This document shows, piece by piece, positions 28,822-38,677 of a stretch of DNA of 64,000 bases. Each line of letters begins with the position of its first letter. Position 1 is the stretch's first letter. The notes under the pieces are model-generated. The model saw only the letters and a program-made list of their open reading frames with translations, was not told the DNA's origin and ran no database searches. Source of the stretch: Hyphomicrobiales bacterium (GTDB lineage Bacteria > Pseudomonadota > Alphaproteobacteria > Rhizobiales > Beijerinckiaceae); contig JAIXUP010000087.1 in assembly GCA_027483505.1 (NCBI GenBank), positions 1-64,000 on the forward strand, given 5' to 3'. The translations under genes and the position numbers were made by a program.

Positions 28822-29979
28822 ATGGACATCGTTGGTTCCGTGTGGACGCTGGGCTCGAACGTGCTGTTTTACGTCCTGCCGTTCCTGTTCGTCCTGACGC
28901 TCGTGATCTTCGTGCACGAGTGGGGCCACTACAAGGTCGGCCGCCTCTGCGGCGTGGACGTCAACGTCTTCTCGATCGGCTTCGGCAAGGAGCTGTTCGG
29001 CTGGACCGACAGGCACGGCACGCGCTGGCGCTTCGCCATGGTTCCGCTCGGCGGCTACGTCAAGTTCGCGGGCGACGCCAACGCCGCCAGCGTGCCCGAT
29101 CCCGCCTCGGTGGCCGGTCTGTCCGAAGGCGAGCGCAGGCGGACGCTGCCAGGCGCAACGGTTGGCCGCCGTGCAATGATTGTCGCGGCCGGGCCGTTCG
29201 CCAACTTCATCTTCGCCATCCTCGTTTTCGCGGCTGTGGTCATGGTCTATGGCCGCTCGGAGATTGCACCGCGTGTCGACAAGGTCACGCCGGGCAGCGC
29301 GGCGGAGCAGGGCGGCCTGCTGCCCGGCGACCTGATCGTGTCCATCAACGGCTCGGCAATGGCCAACTTCGAGGAGGTGCGCCGCGTCGTCAGCATCAAT
29401 GCCGAGAGCAAGCTGCTGTTTGTCGTGGACCGCAACACCCGCAAGGTCGAACTTGACGTGACGCCCGCGCTTGTGGAGCGCCGCAATCCTCTCGGAATCG
29501 AGCGTCTCGGGGTCATCGGGGTCACTGCGGCTGCGCGCCCGGAAGACCGCCGCGAAGTCTCCTATGGTCCGGTCGAGGCGATCGGCTACGGCGTCCGGGA
29601 AAGCTGGTTCATCGTCACCCGCACCTTCGACTATCTCGGAAAGCTGATCTCCGGGCGCGAAAAGGCCGACCAGTTGTCAGGCGTGATCCATATCGCGGAG
29701 GTCTCGGGCCATGTGGCGTCGACGGGCGGTTTGGTCTCGCTGCTGACGCTGGCCGCGGTGCTTTCCGTCTCGATCGGCCTGATGAACCTGTTCCCGATCC
29801 CGATGCTGGACGGCGGGCATCTGGTTTTCTATGCCTATGAGGCGCTTTTCGGCAAACCGATGAGCGAGCGCGTGCAGGAATACGCCTTCCGCTTCGGCAT
29901 TACGCTTATGTTAGGATTGATGGTGTTTGTTACTTGGAATGACATTGTCCGGATTGTCACGCGCTCGGCCGGCGGATGA
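28822..29979 (+). CDS. rseP: Site-2 intramembrane zinc protease RseP
   Basis: 385 residues. A first membrane helix holds the zinc-binding VHEWGH motif (H32, E33, H36); the C-terminal membrane part carries the matching PMLDGGHL motif. One PDZ domain lies between (VTPGSAAEQGGLLPGDLIVS). E. coli RseP has two PDZ domains and about 450 residues, so this shorter form has one recognisable PDZ. It performs the second cut of anti-sigma factors and clears signal-peptide remnants. It directly precedes bamA, as in most proteobacteria. Confidence 0.95.
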   Translation: MDIVGSVWTLGSNVLFYVLPFLFVLTLVIFVHEWGHYKVGRLCGVDVNVFSIGFGKELFGWTDRHGTRWRFAMVPLGGYVKFAGDANAASVPDPASVAGLSEGERRRTLPGATVGRRAMIVAAGPFANFIFAILVFAAVVMVYGRSEIAPRVDKVTPGSAAEQGGLLPGDLIVSINGSAMANFEEVRRVVSINAESKLLFVVDRNTRKVELDVTPALVERRNPLGIERLGVIGVTAAARPEDRREVSYGPVEAIGYGVRESWFIVTRTFDYLGKLISGREKADQLSGVIHIAEVSGHVASTGGLVSLLTLAAVLSVSIGLMNLFPIPMLDGGHLVFYAYEALFGKPMSERVQEYAFRFGITLMLGLMVFVTWNDIVRIVTRSAGG

Positions 29980-30081
29980 CGCGCACAATCTGCGGCGTTG
30001 CGCGGCGGCAACGGACAAAAACAAACTGATGCCCGACGGGTTTGCGTGTTTGCATCCCGTTGGAAACTTTGTAGAAGCTTT

Positions 30082-30110
30082 TTGACTCGTATTCTCTGCA
30101 ACCGGATATA
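30082..30110 (+). promoter_or_regulatory. Candidate promoter before bamA
   Basis: TTGACT at 30082-30087, 17-base spacer, GATATA at 30105-30110, in a 166-base AT-richer gap between rseP and bamA; the bamA ATG follows 35 bases later. Only an eye match; no alternative-sigma signature was convincing. Confidence 0.4.
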
Positions 30111-30145
30111 GCCGGTTTGTGGTTAACGGACGGTGTATCAATATC

Positions 30146-32683
30146 ATGACGACGACGGTGACGAACCGCCGCCACGCGGCAAGCCTCAAAGTCTCGACAG
30201 CCATCGGCATTGCCATGCTGGCGATGACCGGGACCGCTGCATTGGCGCAGGCGGTGGTGGTGCAGGGCAACCGGCGCGTGGACGCGGAAACCATCCGCGG
30301 CTTCGTGGCGCGCGGTGAATCTCCGGATGCGATCCGCCGTGAACTGATGGGAACAGGCCTGTTCTCCGACGTGCGCGTCTCGCGCCGCGGCAGTCAGACG
30401 GTGGTCTCGGTCAGCGAGAACAACTCGATCAACAACGTCGCCTTCGAAGGCAACCGCCGCCTGAAGTCGGATTTCCTCTCCGGCGAGGTCCAGTCTCGCT
30501 CGCGCGGTCCGATCAGCGACGCGATGATCGCGTCCGACATCGAGCGCATCAAGAACCTCTACCGCCGCGCCGGTTACAACTCCGAAGTGACGTCGCGCCT
30601 CGTGCCACTGCCCAATGGCCGCTCCGACGTGGTGTTCACCATCAACGAGGGCAGCAAGAGCGGGATCCGCGAGATCATCTTCTCCGGCAACACCGAATAT
30701 GGCAGCAGCCGCCTCAAGGGCCTGATGACGTCGACGGAAATGAACCTGCTGAGCTGGTTCAAGACGAGCGACGTGTATGATCCGGACAAGATCCTGTCCG
30801 ATCTGGAACTGGTCCGCCGCTTCTATCTGCGCAACGGCTATGCCGATTTCCGCGTGGTGTCGAACACGACCACCTTCGATCAGGAGCGGGGCGGCTACAT
30901 CATCAACATCGTTGTCGATGAAGGCCCGCGCTACACCGTCCGCGACGTCCAGGTCTCCTCGCGCCTGCGCGACGTCGATCCGGAAACGCTGCGCCGCGTG
31001 ATCAGCACCAATGTCGGCGACACCTACAACGCAGAAGCCGTCGAGCGCTCGCTGTCGGCCGTCACGGTCGAGGTCGCCCGCCGCGGTTACGCCTTCTCGC
31101 AGGTTCGTCCGACCGGCCAGCGCGATCCGGCGACACGCACCGTCTCGATCAACTATCAGGTCGACGAAGGCCCGCGCGTCTATGTCGAGCGCATCAACAT
31201 CCGCGGCAACACCCGCACCATGGACGAGGTGATCCGCCGGGAATTTGATCTTGGCGAAGGCGACGCCTACAACAAGGTGTTCATCGACCGTGCCGAGCGC
31301 CGCCTGAACAATCTCGGCTTCTTCAACCGCGTCCGCATCACCAACGAGCCGGGCAGCGCGCCGGACCGTGTCGTGATCAACGTCGACCTCGAGGACAAGG
31401 CCACCGGCTCGTTCTCGATCGCGGGCGGCTATTCGACATCGGACGGCTTCATCGCCGACGTCTCGCTCAGCGAGAGCAACTTCCTCGGTCGCGGACAATT
31501 CGTCCGCATCGGCGGCTCCTACGGCCAGAAGTCGCGCGGCATCGATTTCTCGTTCACCGAGCCGTATTTCATGGGCCAGCGCATCGCAGCCGGCTTCGAC
31601 CTGTTCTCGAAGTTCTCGGACAGCAGCTCGACCTCGCGCTACACGAGCCAGAGCACCGGCTTCAACCTGCGCGCGACCCTGCCGATCACGGAAGAGTTCT
31701 CGATCACGGCCCGGTATTCGCTCTACCAGACCCAGATCAAGATCCCGAACACCGCCAGCGACCCGTACAATGATTGTACGGTTCGCGTCACCGGTCAGCC
31801 TGATCTCACTGGCGGTATTGTGACGCCACCGAACACGACCGCAGATTGCCTGGTGAACGGCGAGGCCTCGATCGCGATCAAGGAAGCCCGCGGCACCAAG
31901 ATGACCTCGCTGGCCGGCCTGTCCTTCGTTTACAACGCGCTCGACAATGTGAAGCAGCCGCGCAACGGCTTCTATGCCGAATTGAGGCCTGACATTGCCG
32001 GCCTCGGCGGCGACTCCAAGTTCGCCCGCATCTCGGGCGAGGCGCGCTACTATCGCGAAGTGCTCGATGACGTTGTAGGGTTCATTCGCGTGCAGGGCGG
32101 CCACTCGATGGCGCTCGGCGGCGAACCGCTGCGAATCATCGACCACAACTTCCTTGGGCCGACCCTTGTGCGCGGTTTTGCGCCATCCGGTATCGGGCCG
32201 CGCGATGTGTCCAACTTCGACGGCTCGAAGACGGGTGCGCTCGGCGGCACAACCTATTTCGGCGGTTCGGTCGAGGTGCAGTTCCCGATTCCGCTGCTGC
32301 CGAAGGAAATCGGCATGCGTGGCGCGGTGTTTGCTGATGCGGGCACGTTGTTCAACTTCTCCGGCGGTCGCGCTGCGGCAGCGGCTTGCCCAAATGGCTC
32401 AAGCGCGCGCTACTTCGAGATCAACGGAATTGCTGGCCCGCAGGGCGGCGCACCGGGCATCAGCGAAATCGCCTGTATCCGCGACAAGAACATCATCCGC
32501 AGTTCGGTTGGCGCATCGATCCTCTGGCAGTCGCCGCTGGGTCCGATCCGCTTCGATTACGCCTACGCGCTCACCTACGACAAGGGCGTGCTTGGCGATG
32601 GCGCAGCCGGTCGCCCCTTGGGCTTCCGCTACGGCGGCGATCGCCTTCAGGCGTTCCGCTTCTCGGGCGGCACCAGCTTCTGA
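30146..32683 (+). CDS. bamA: Outer-membrane protein assembly factor BamA
   Basis: 845 residues from ATG 30146. It is the core of the BAM complex that folds beta-barrel proteins into the outer membrane. A signal peptide (TAIGIAMLAMTGTAALA) is followed by five POTRA repeats (recognisable units begin at VVVQGNRRVDAETI, VAFEGNRRLKSDF, IIFSGNTEY, VQVSSRLRDVDPE, INIRGNTRTMDEV), then a C-terminal beta-barrel from about residue 420. The conserved VRGF of loop 6 is present (LVRGFAPSGIGPRD). The last residues GGTSF end in the phenylalanine expected of a BAM substrate. lpxD follows after a hairpin. Confidence 0.97.
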   Translation: MTTTVTNRRHAASLKVSTAIGIAMLAMTGTAALAQAVVVQGNRRVDAETIRGFVARGESPDAIRRELMGTGLFSDVRVSRRGSQTVVSVSENNSINNVAFEGNRRLKSDFLSGEVQSRSRGPISDAMIASDIERIKNLYRRAGYNSEVTSRLVPLPNGRSDVVFTINEGSKSGIREIIFSGNTEYGSSRLKGLMTSTEMNLLSWFKTSDVYDPDKILSDLELVRRFYLRNGYADFRVVSNTTTFDQERGGYIINIVVDEGPRYTVRDVQVSSRLRDVDPETLRRVISTNVGDTYNAEAVERSLSAVTVEVARRGYAFSQVRPTGQRDPATRTVSINYQVDEGPRVYVERINIRGNTRTMDEVIRREFDLGEGDAYNKVFIDRAERRLNNLGFFNRVRITNEPGSAPDRVVINVDLEDKATGSFSIAGGYSTSDGFIADVSLSESNFLGRGQFVRIGGSYGQKSRGIDFSFTEPYFMGQRIAAGFDLFSKFSDSSSTSRYTSQSTGFNLRATLPITEEFSITARYSLYQTQIKIPNTASDPYNDCTVRVTGQPDLTGGIVTPPNTTADCLVNGEASIAIKEARGTKMTSLAGLSFVYNALDNVKQPRNGFYAELRPDIAGLGGDSKFARISGEARYYREVLDDVVGFIRVQGGHSMALGGEPLRIIDHNFLGPTLVRGFAPSGIGPRDVSNFDGSKTGALGGTTYFGGSVEVQFPIPLLPKEIGMRGAVFADAGTLFNFSGGRAAAAACPNGSSARYFEINGIAGPQGGAPGISEIACIRDKNIIRSSVGASILWQSPLGPIRFDYAYALTYDKGVLGDGAAGRPLGFRYGGDRLQAFRFSGGTSF

Positions 32684-32699
32684 CGTCATGATCCTTGCG

Positions 32700-32724
32700 G
32701 GAGGGAACAGCCTGTGTTCCCTCC
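32700..32724 (+). other. Perfect hairpin between bamA and lpxD
   Basis: A 10-bp perfect stem GGAGGGAACA / TGTTCCCTCC with a 5-base loop begins 17 bases after the bamA stop and ends 12 bases before the lpxD ATG. No T-run follows. It may slow or partly stop transcription or protect the bamA mRNA end, and it may also hold the region ahead of the lpxD start. Confidence 0.5.
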
Positions 32725-32736
32725 GGATTGCTTCCC

Positions 32737-33810
32737 ATGCCAGCGCCCGCCTTCTTTTCTGATGTCCGGACGCTGACGCTCTTCAAGGTCGCCGCGCTGG
32801 CGCGCGCGACGCTGCCTGCGGAAACACCCGACGCGGCCATTGACGCGATCCGGCCTCTGGATGAGGCGGGTCCGTCTGACCTCTCTCACATGGACAATCC
32901 GCGCTACCTGGCGCATCTGGCCGGAACGCAGGCCGGCTTTGTGCTGGTTTCCCGTCGCTACGCTGATCGCGTCCCGCAAACCGCTGTTGCGCTCGTCTGC
33001 CCCGATCCGCAGGGGGCTTATGCGCGCTGTCTGGCCGCGATGGTTCCGGCGGCGCTGCGTCCGCAATCGGTCTTCGACGGCATCGGCATCAGCCCGGCAG
33101 CGGTCATCCACCCCACCGCCCGGCTTGAGCGCGGTGTGATCGTAGATCCCGGCGCCGTCATCGGGCCGCACGTGGAGATCGGCTCGGGAACGATGATCGG
33201 CGCGCAGGTGGTGATCGGGCCTGGCTGCAGGATCGGTCGCGATTGCGCCATCAGCCCGCAGGTGACGCTGCAGCATGCCCTGCTCGGCAACCGGGTGATC
33301 CTGCATCCGGGCGTCCGCATCGGACAGGATGGCTTCGGCTTTGCGCTGGGCGGCCAGGGACATCTCAAGGTTCCGCAGATCGGCCGGGTCATCATCCAGG
33401 ATGATGTCGAGATCGGCGCCAACAGCACCATCGACCGCGGCGCGATCCGCGACACCATGATCGGCGAGGGCACCAAGATCGACAATCTGGTCCAGATCGC
33501 CCACAACGTCGTTATCGGCCGCAATTGCGTGATCGTGGCGCATGTCGGCATTTCGGGTTCCGTAACCCTTGGAGATGGTGTTGTCCTCGGCGGACAGGCG
33601 GGTGTCATCGGGCACGTGACCATTGGCGCCGGCACGCAGATTGCGGCCTCCAGCAATGTCGCCACCGATGTGCCGGCCGGCGTGCGCTGGGGCGGCACAC
33701 CGGCCAAGCCGATCGGTCAGTGGATGCGTGAGATCGCGACCGTGAGCCGGATGGCGACACGCAAGGGCAACAGATCAGGCGTGAAGGATGCAGAGGAGCC
33801 ATCGCCATGA
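32737..33810 (+). CDS. lpxD: UDP-3-O-(3-hydroxyacyl)glucosamine N-acyltransferase
   Basis: 357 residues from ATG 32737; upstream in-frame codons run into the hairpin. LpxD adds the second acyl chain in lipid A synthesis. The N-terminal uridine-binding domain ([16 protein letters not shown]) is followed by left-handed beta-helix hexapeptide repeats (from [20 protein letters not shown] onward). The catalytic region QDGFGFA and [14 protein letters not shown] is intact. The stop overlaps the fabZ start by four bases (ATGA). Confidence 0.96.
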   Translation: MPAPAFFSDVRTLTLFKVAALARATLPAETPDAAIDAIRPLDEAGPSDLSHMDNPRYLAHLAGTQAGFVLVSRRYADRVPQTAVALVCPDPQGAYARCLAAMVPAALRPQSVFDGIGISPAAVIHPTARLERGVIVDPGAVIGPHVEIGSGTMIGAQVVIGPGCRIGRDCAISPQVTLQHALLGNRVILHPGVRIGQDGFGFALGGQGHLKVPQIGRVIIQDDVEIGANSTIDRGAIRDTMIGEGTKIDNLVQIAHNVVIGRNCVIVAHVGISGSVTLGDGVVLGGQAGVIGHVTIGAGTQIAASSNVATDVPAGVRWGGTPAKPIGQWMREIATVSRMATRKGNRSGVKDAEEPSP

Positions 33811-34301
33811 ACGAGATGACGTCATCTGTCGTACAGGGCACCCCGAAAGCGCTCGGGCATGCCGACATCATGCGGATTCAGGAGCTTTTGCCGCATCGCT
33901 ACCCGTTCCTGCTGATCGACAAGATCATTGACATCGATGGCGACAACTCCGGCGTCGGCATCAAGAACGTCACCTTCAACGAGCCGCAGTTCCAGGGACA
34001 TTTCCCGTCGCAGCCGGTGATGCCGGGCGTGATGATCATCGAGGCCATGGCGCAGACCGCCGGCGCGATGTGTGTCTATGGCCGCGGCAGCGACCGGCCG
34101 CCGCCGAAGCTCGTCTATTTCATGACGATCGACGAATGCAAGTTCCGCAAGCCGGTTGGTCCAGGCGACGTGATGAAACTGCACATGACCAAGCTCAAGC
34201 AGCGCCGCAACATGTGGTGGTTCAAGGGCGAGGCCAAGGTCGATGGCGAACTGGTGGCTGAAGCGGTGATTTCGGCCATGCTCGTCGAGAACGAGCCATG
34301 A
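33807..34301 (+). CDS. fabZ: 3-hydroxyacyl-ACP dehydratase FabZ
   Basis: 164 residues, hotdog fold. It dehydrates 3-hydroxyacyl-ACP in fatty-acid elongation and thereby competes with LpxA for the same precursor, which explains their linkage. The catalytic histidine lies in [13 protein letters not shown] and the catalytic glutamate in [14 protein letters not shown]. Start overlaps lpxD by four bases, so translation is coupled. An extended N-terminus of about 20 residues is present. Confidence 0.97.
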   Translation: MNEMTSSVVQGTPKALGHADIMRIQELLPHRYPFLLIDKIIDIDGDNSGVGIKNVTFNEPQFQGHFPSQPVMPGVMIIEAMAQTAGAMCVYGRGSDRPPPKLVYFMTIDECKFRKPVGPGDVMKLHMTKLKQRRNMWWFKGEAKVDGELVAEAVISAMLVENEP

Positions 34302-34311
34302 CGCGGTCGGC

Positions 34312-35145
34312 ATGACGATCCATCCTACAGCGATTGTTGCCGCCGGGGCGCGCCTCGGATCGGGCGTCCGCATCGGCCCGTACTGCGTCATCGGTCCGCA
34401 TGTCGAGATCGGAGATGACTGCGAACTCATCAGCCATGTCGTCGTGGATGGCCACACCACGATCGGCGCGGGCGCGGTCGTCCACCCCTTTGCGGTGCTC
34501 GGCCATGGCCCGCAGGATCTGAAACCAGCTGCGGAAGCCTCCCGCCTGACCATCGGCCGCAATTGCCTGATCCGCGAACATGTCACCATGAACAATGGCA
34601 CGGCACGCGGCGGCGCTCACACGCGCGTCGGCGACAACTGCTTTTTCATGATCTCGAGCCATGTCGCTCATGACTGCATTGTCGGCAACAACGTGACCCT
34701 CGTGAACAACGTCATGCTGGCTGGCCATTGCGAGATCGGCGACAACGCCATCATGGGCGGCGGCTCGGCGGTGCACCAGTTCACCCGCGTCGGCCACAAT
34801 GCCTTCATCGGCGGGCTCGCCGCCGTCGAGCATGATGTCATTCCCTATGGCATGGCTTTGGGCAACCGGGCCTATCTCGGCGGCCTGAACATCATCGGAC
34901 TGAAGCGGCGGGGCGTCACGCGGGCCGACATCCACGCGCTGCGCCATGCCTTCGATCTTCTGTTCGAAGGGCAGGGCACGCTGCAGCAGCAACTTGCGCT
35001 GGCCGAGAGCGCCTATCCCGATCAGGCCATCGTCGCCGAAGTGTTGGCCTTCATCAGGGCGGGCGGCAAGCGCCGCATCCTGACCCCGCGCTCGGGGCAG
35101 CGCCCGGACAAGGCCGGCGATGTCCCAGCTGGGTCCGAGGGCTGA
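34312..35145 (+). CDS. lpxA: UDP-N-acetylglucosamine acyltransferase
   Basis: 277 residues. LpxA performs the first step of lipid A synthesis, acylating UDP-GlcNAc at O-3. The hexapeptide beta-helix runs from IHPTAIVAAGARLGSGV through about residue 190, with the active-site region LVNNVMLAGHCEIGDNAIMG, and the C-terminal helical domain (GLKRRGVTRADIHALRHA) is as expected. It starts ten bases after fabZ and its stop shares one base with the lpxI start. Confidence 0.97.
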   Translation: MTIHPTAIVAAGARLGSGVRIGPYCVIGPHVEIGDDCELISHVVVDGHTTIGAGAVVHPFAVLGHGPQDLKPAAEASRLTIGRNCLIREHVTMNNGTARGGAHTRVGDNCFFMISSHVAHDCIVGNNVTLVNNVMLAGHCEIGDNAIMGGGSAVHQFTRVGHNAFIGGLAAVEHDVIPYGMALGNRAYLGGLNIIGLKRRGVTRADIHALRHAFDLLFEGQGTLQQQLALAESAYPDQAIVAEVLAFIRAGGKRRILTPRSGQRPDKAGDVPAGSEG

Positions 35146-35993
35146 TGAACGGCGCAGGGTCAACGCCGGTCGCCATCATTGCCGGCTCAGGCGCGCTGCC
35201 GCTTGAGGTGGCCAGCAGCGCGGTCCGGGCGGGCCGGCAGGTCTTCATGGCGCTGATCTCCGGCAGCGCCGATCCCGCCCATTATGCCGGCTTTGAGCAC
35301 GCCGAGTTCGGACTTGGACAGCTCGGCGGCCTGCTCAAGGCCCTCAAGCAGCGCGGCATCGTCGAGGCCTCGCTGATCGGAGGCGTGGTGAGGCCCGGCC
35401 TGACGGACATCAAGCCCGATTTTGGCCTGGTCCGGCATTGGGCCGAACTGGCGCAGGCCTTCCGCAAGGGTGATGACGGGCTGCTCAGCGGCGTCATCGC
35501 CATTCTGGAAAATCAGGGCGTCAAGGTCGTCTCCGCCCTGGCGATCGCGCCCGATCTCGCCATCGCAGAGGCAGGGCCGGTCACAACCCGTCGTCCAACC
35601 CGCGAGGCGTCGGAGGAGATTGCCCTGGGCCTCAAGCTGATGGCGGCGCTGTCGCCCTTCGATGTCGGCCAATGCGTCGTCGTCAGCGATGGCCGTCCCG
35701 TCGCAATTGAAGGCGCCGAGGGCACGGACGCGATGCTGCAACGCGTCGCTGAGATGCGCCGGACAGGCCGCCTGAAACGCGAAAGCGGGGGCGGGGTTCT
35801 CGTCAAGGCGCCGAAGGTCGGCCAGAACATGCGCATTGATATTCCCGCGATTGGCCCACAAACCGTGCGCAATGCCGCCGATGCCGGCCTTCAGGGCATC
35901 GCGATCGCCCGCGGGCAGGTGCTGCTGGCGGACCGAACGGCGACGATCGCGCTGGCGGACAAGCTCGGATTGTTCATCGAGGCCACGCCATGA
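35145..35993 (+). CDS. lpxI: UDP-2,3-diacylglucosamine pyrophosphatase LpxI
   Basis: 282 residues, the DUF1009-containing family that replaces LpxH in most alphaproteobacteria. It releases UMP and lipid X. N-terminal IIAGSGALPLEVA and the C-terminal GVLVKAPKVGQNMRIDIPAIG and GIAIARGQVLLAD are family marks. Start ATG overlaps lpxA's stop as TGATG; its own stop overlaps the lpxB start as ATGA, giving a tightly coupled lpxA-lpxI-lpxB set. Confidence 0.95.
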   Translation: MNGAGSTPVAIIAGSGALPLEVASSAVRAGRQVFMALISGSADPAHYAGFEHAEFGLGQLGGLLKALKQRGIVEASLIGGVVRPGLTDIKPDFGLVRHWAELAQAFRKGDDGLLSGVIAILENQGVKVVSALAIAPDLAIAEAGPVTTRRPTREASEEIALGLKLMAALSPFDVGQCVVVSDGRPVAIEGAEGTDAMLQRVAEMRRTGRLKRESGGGVLVKAPKVGQNMRIDIPAIGPQTVRNAADAGLQGIAIARGQVLLADRTATIALADKLGLFIEATP

Positions 35994-37171
35994 GCGAGAC
36001 CAGGCCGTTCCGCCTCTTCGTGGTCGCGGGCGAGGCCTCGGGCGATCTTCTGGCGGCCAGCTTCATCACTGCGCTGCGCGAACGCCTCGCGCCGCGCCCC
36101 GTTGAGATCACCGGCATCGGCGGGCAGGCCCTCGAACAACTGGGGCTGGTCTCCCGCTTTCCGCAGGCCGACATCCAGATCATGGGAATCATCGCGGTCC
36201 TGCAGCGGTTGCCGACCATCCTCGGCCATATTGCCGACACGGCGAATGCAGTGGTCGATCAGGCACCGGACCTGTTGCTGACGGTCGACGTGCCTGACTT
36301 TTCAATGCGCGTCGCCAGGCGCGTCCGGCGGGATGCGCCCGCGATTCCGATCGTGCACTGGGTGGCGCCATCGGTTTGGGCCTGGCGACCCGGCCGGGCA
36401 AAGGCGATGAAGCCCCATGTCGACCGCCTGCTGGCCCTGCTGCCCTTTGAGCCGGACGCGTTTGCCAGACTGGGCGGCCCCCCGACGACCTATGTCGGCC
36501 ACCCCTTGCTCGACACCGCCGCCGCAATCCGGCCGGATGCCGACGAGCAGCGCATGCGCGACAACGCTGCCGCGCCGGTCATCCTGGTCTTGCCCGGCAG
36601 CCGCCGGTCGGAGATCCGCCACATCCTGCCCGTGTTCCGGGAAAGCGTGCGCCTGATGGCTGCGAGCTGCCCGCACGCACATTTCATTGTTCCGGCGGTG
36701 CGCCACCTGGCGGACGAGATCAGCAGCGAAGTGGCCGGCTGGTCAGTCAGGGCAGAGGTCGTGCTGGGCGAGGCCGCCAAGAATGCAGCCTTCCGGCGGG
36801 CACGTGCCGCGCTCGCCGCCTCGGGCACTGTGACGCTTGAACTCGCGCTCGCCGGGGTGCCACTGATCGGCGCCTATCATGGCCATCCGGTTGAGGCCTG
36901 GATCGCGCGGCGCGTGGTGACCAGCCACAGCGTCCTGCTCTGCAACCTTGTCCTCGGCGAGAATGTCGTTCCCGAACTCATGCAGGAAGAGGCGACGGCC
37001 GCAGCGCTCGCCGGCGCGATGATGCGGATCATCGCCGACGGGCCGGAGCGCGCGCGCCAGCTTCAGGCTTTTGCGCGGCTCGACGCGTTGATGGCGCTGC
37101 CGGAGGGCCGCAGATCGGCGGATATGGCGGTCGATGTCGCGCTCGGTCTGATCGCGGCCCGCAGCGCCTGA
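35990..37171 (+). CDS. lpxB: Lipid-A-disaccharide synthase
   Basis: 393 residues, a GT-B inverting glycosyltransferase (family GT19). It joins lipid X and UDP-diacylglucosamine to make the disaccharide. Seen: LFVVAGEASGDLLAA at the N-terminus, VPDFSMRVARRVR, VHWVAPSVWAWRPGRAK, the C-terminal ALAASGTVTLELALAGVP and HPVEAW. It ends the plus-strand super-cluster; a terminator belonging to the convergent gltA follows. Confidence 0.96.
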   Translation: MSETRPFRLFVVAGEASGDLLAASFITALRERLAPRPVEITGIGGQALEQLGLVSRFPQADIQIMGIIAVLQRLPTILGHIADTANAVVDQAPDLLLTVDVPDFSMRVARRVRRDAPAIPIVHWVAPSVWAWRPGRAKAMKPHVDRLLALLPFEPDAFARLGGPPTTYVGHPLLDTAAAIRPDADEQRMRDNAAAPVILVLPGSRRSEIRHILPVFRESVRLMAASCPHAHFIVPAVRHLADEISSEVAGWSVRAEVVLGEAAKNAAFRRARAALAASGTVTLELALAGVPLIGAYHGHPVEAWIARRVVTSHSVLLCNLVLGENVVPELMQEEATAAALAGAMMRIIADGPERARQLQAFARLDALMALPEGRRSADMAVDVALGLIAARSA

Positions 37172-37176
37172 ACAGC

Positions 37177-37199
37177 AAAAAGGGCGGGTTTCCCCGCCC
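37177..37199 (-). terminator. Rho-independent terminator of gltA
   Basis: On the minus strand, a 7-bp stem GGGCGGG / CCCGCCC with a 4-base loop (37182-37199) is followed by five T residues (37181-37177), 30 bases after the gltA stop. On the plus strand no T-run follows, so its main direction is gltA's. Confidence 0.8.
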
Positions 37200-37229
37200 C
37201 AAAGTACCTGGAATGCCAGGAAGAGGCCG

Positions 37230-38522
37230 TCAGCGACGCTTGCCGATCGGCGCGTAGTCGCGCTGCACAGCGCCGGTGTAGAGCTGGCGCGGACGCCCGA
37301 TCTTCTGGCTGGGATCTTCGATCATTTCCTTCCACTGCGCGATCCAGCCGACCGTGCGCGCCAGTGCGAACAGAACGGTGAACATCGAGGTCGGGAAGCC
37401 CATCGCCTTGAGCGTGATGCCCGAATAGAAGTCGATGTTCGGATAAAGCTTCTTTTCGATGAAATAGCTGTCCGACAAGGCGATCCGCTCAAGTTCAAGG
37501 GCCACGTCCAGCAGCGGATCATCCTTGATGCCGAGCTCGGTCAACACCTCATGGCAGGTCTTCTGCATGATCTTGGCGCGCGGATCATAGTTCTTGTAGA
37601 CGCGGTGCCCGAAGCCCATCAGGCGGAACGGATCGTTCTTGTCCTTGGCCTTGGCGATGTATCTGGGAATGTTGTCGACATGCCCGATTTCCTGCAGCAT
37701 TTTCAGGGCCGCTTCGTTGGCGCCGCCATGGGCAGGGCCCCACAGGCACGCAATGCCGGCGGCGATGCAGGCGAAAGGGTTGGCGCCAGACGAGCCAGCG
37801 AGGCGCACCGTCGAGGTCGATGCGTTCTGCTCATGGTCGGCGTGCAGGATGAAGATCCGGTCAAGCGCCCGCGCCATGACCGGGTTGACCTTGTACTCCT
37901 CTGCCGGCACCGCATAGCACATGCGCAGGAAGTTCGACGAGTAGTCGAGGCTGTTGAGCGGGTAGACGAACGGCTGGCCGACTGAATACTTGTAGGCCAT
38001 CGCCGCGAGCGTCGGCATTTTTGCGATCATCCGCATCGAGGCGATCATGCGCTGCGTCGGGTCCGAGATGTCGGTCGAGTCGTGATAGAAGGCCGACATC
38101 GCGCCCACGGCGGCCACCATGACGGCCATCGGGTGCGCGTCGCGGCGGAAGCCCTGGTAGAACCGGGCCATCTGCTCATGCACCATGGTGTGCCGCGTCA
38201 CACGGTAGTCGAAGTCAGCCTTCTGGGCGGCGGTCGGCAGTTCCCCGTAGAGCAGGAGATAGCAGGTCTCCAGGAAGTCGCCGTGTTCGGCGAGTTGCTC
38301 GATCGGATAGCCGCGATAGAGCAGGACGCCCTCGTCGCCGTCGATGAAGGTGATCTTCGATTCACAACTCGCGGTCGAGGTGAAGCCCGGATCATAGGTG
38401 AACATGCCGGTCTGGCCATAGAGCTTGGCGATGTCGATCACGCTCGGCCCGATGGTCCCGTTCTTCACGGTCACGTCGACCTTGTGATTGTCGACGACAA
38501 TATGGCCCGTCATTGCGCTCAT
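37230..38522 (-). CDS. gltA: Citrate synthase, hexameric type
   Basis: 430 residues from ATG 38522, supported by a GGAAAGG site nine bases upstream; the longer frame to 38564 lacks one. It condenses oxaloacetate and acetyl-CoA at the entry of the TCA cycle. Catalytic residues are in [35 protein letters not shown] and the C-terminal RPRQLYTG. The N-terminal beta domain ([18 protein letters not shown]) is the mark of Gram-negative hexameric enzymes that are NADH-sensitive. gltX lies upstream on the same strand with a 155-base gap. Confidence 0.97.
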   Translation of the reverse strand: MSAMTGHIVVDNHKVDVTVKNGTIGPSVIDIAKLYGQTGMFTYDPGFTSTASCESKITFIDGDEGVLLYRGYPIEQLAEHGDFLETCYLLLYGELPTAAQKADFDYRVTRHTMVHEQMARFYQGFRRDAHPMAVMVAAVGAMSAFYHDSTDISDPTQRMIASMRMIAKMPTLAAMAYKYSVGQPFVYPLNSLDYSSNFLRMCYAVPAEEYKVNPVMARALDRIFILHADHEQNASTSTVRLAGSSGANPFACIAAGIACLWGPAHGGANEAALKMLQEIGHVDNIPRYIAKAKDKNDPFRLMGFGHRVYKNYDPRAKIMQKTCHEVLTELGIKDDPLLDVALELERIALSDSYFIEKKLYPNIDFYSGITLKAMGFPTSMFTVLFALARTVGWIAQWKEMIEDPSQKIGRPRQLYTGAVQRDYAPIGKRR

Positions 38523-38627
38523 GGTCGTGCACCTTTCCCACATTTGGCCGCAGCGGGGCGGCAAGTCACCGGCATGCGGGGCGGCGCAACAGACTCGTCA
38601 TGCTCTCCCCCGAAAGCTGTTATGCCA

Positions 38628-38656
38628 TAGCTAGCCTATCTGCCGCAGTGCAGCAA
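38628..38656 (-). promoter_or_regulatory. Candidate promoter of gltA
   Basis: Reading the minus strand: TTGCTG (38656-38651), a 17-base spacer and TAGCTA (38633-38628), about 106 bases before the gltA start, in the gap after gltX. Boxes match 4 of 6 positions each. Confidence 0.35.
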
Positions 38657-38677
38657 CACACTCGAACGCCAGACAGG

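Noticed and set aside
30075-30110. Possible extracytoplasmic-stress sigma promoter before bamA (GGAAACT near 30062)
   Set aside because: The matching second box is not at a valid spacing; only a housekeeping-type candidate is kept.
29957-32146. 729-codon minus-strand frame opposite bamA
   Set aside because: Antisense shadow of a well-supported gene; no ribosome site or recognisable domain.
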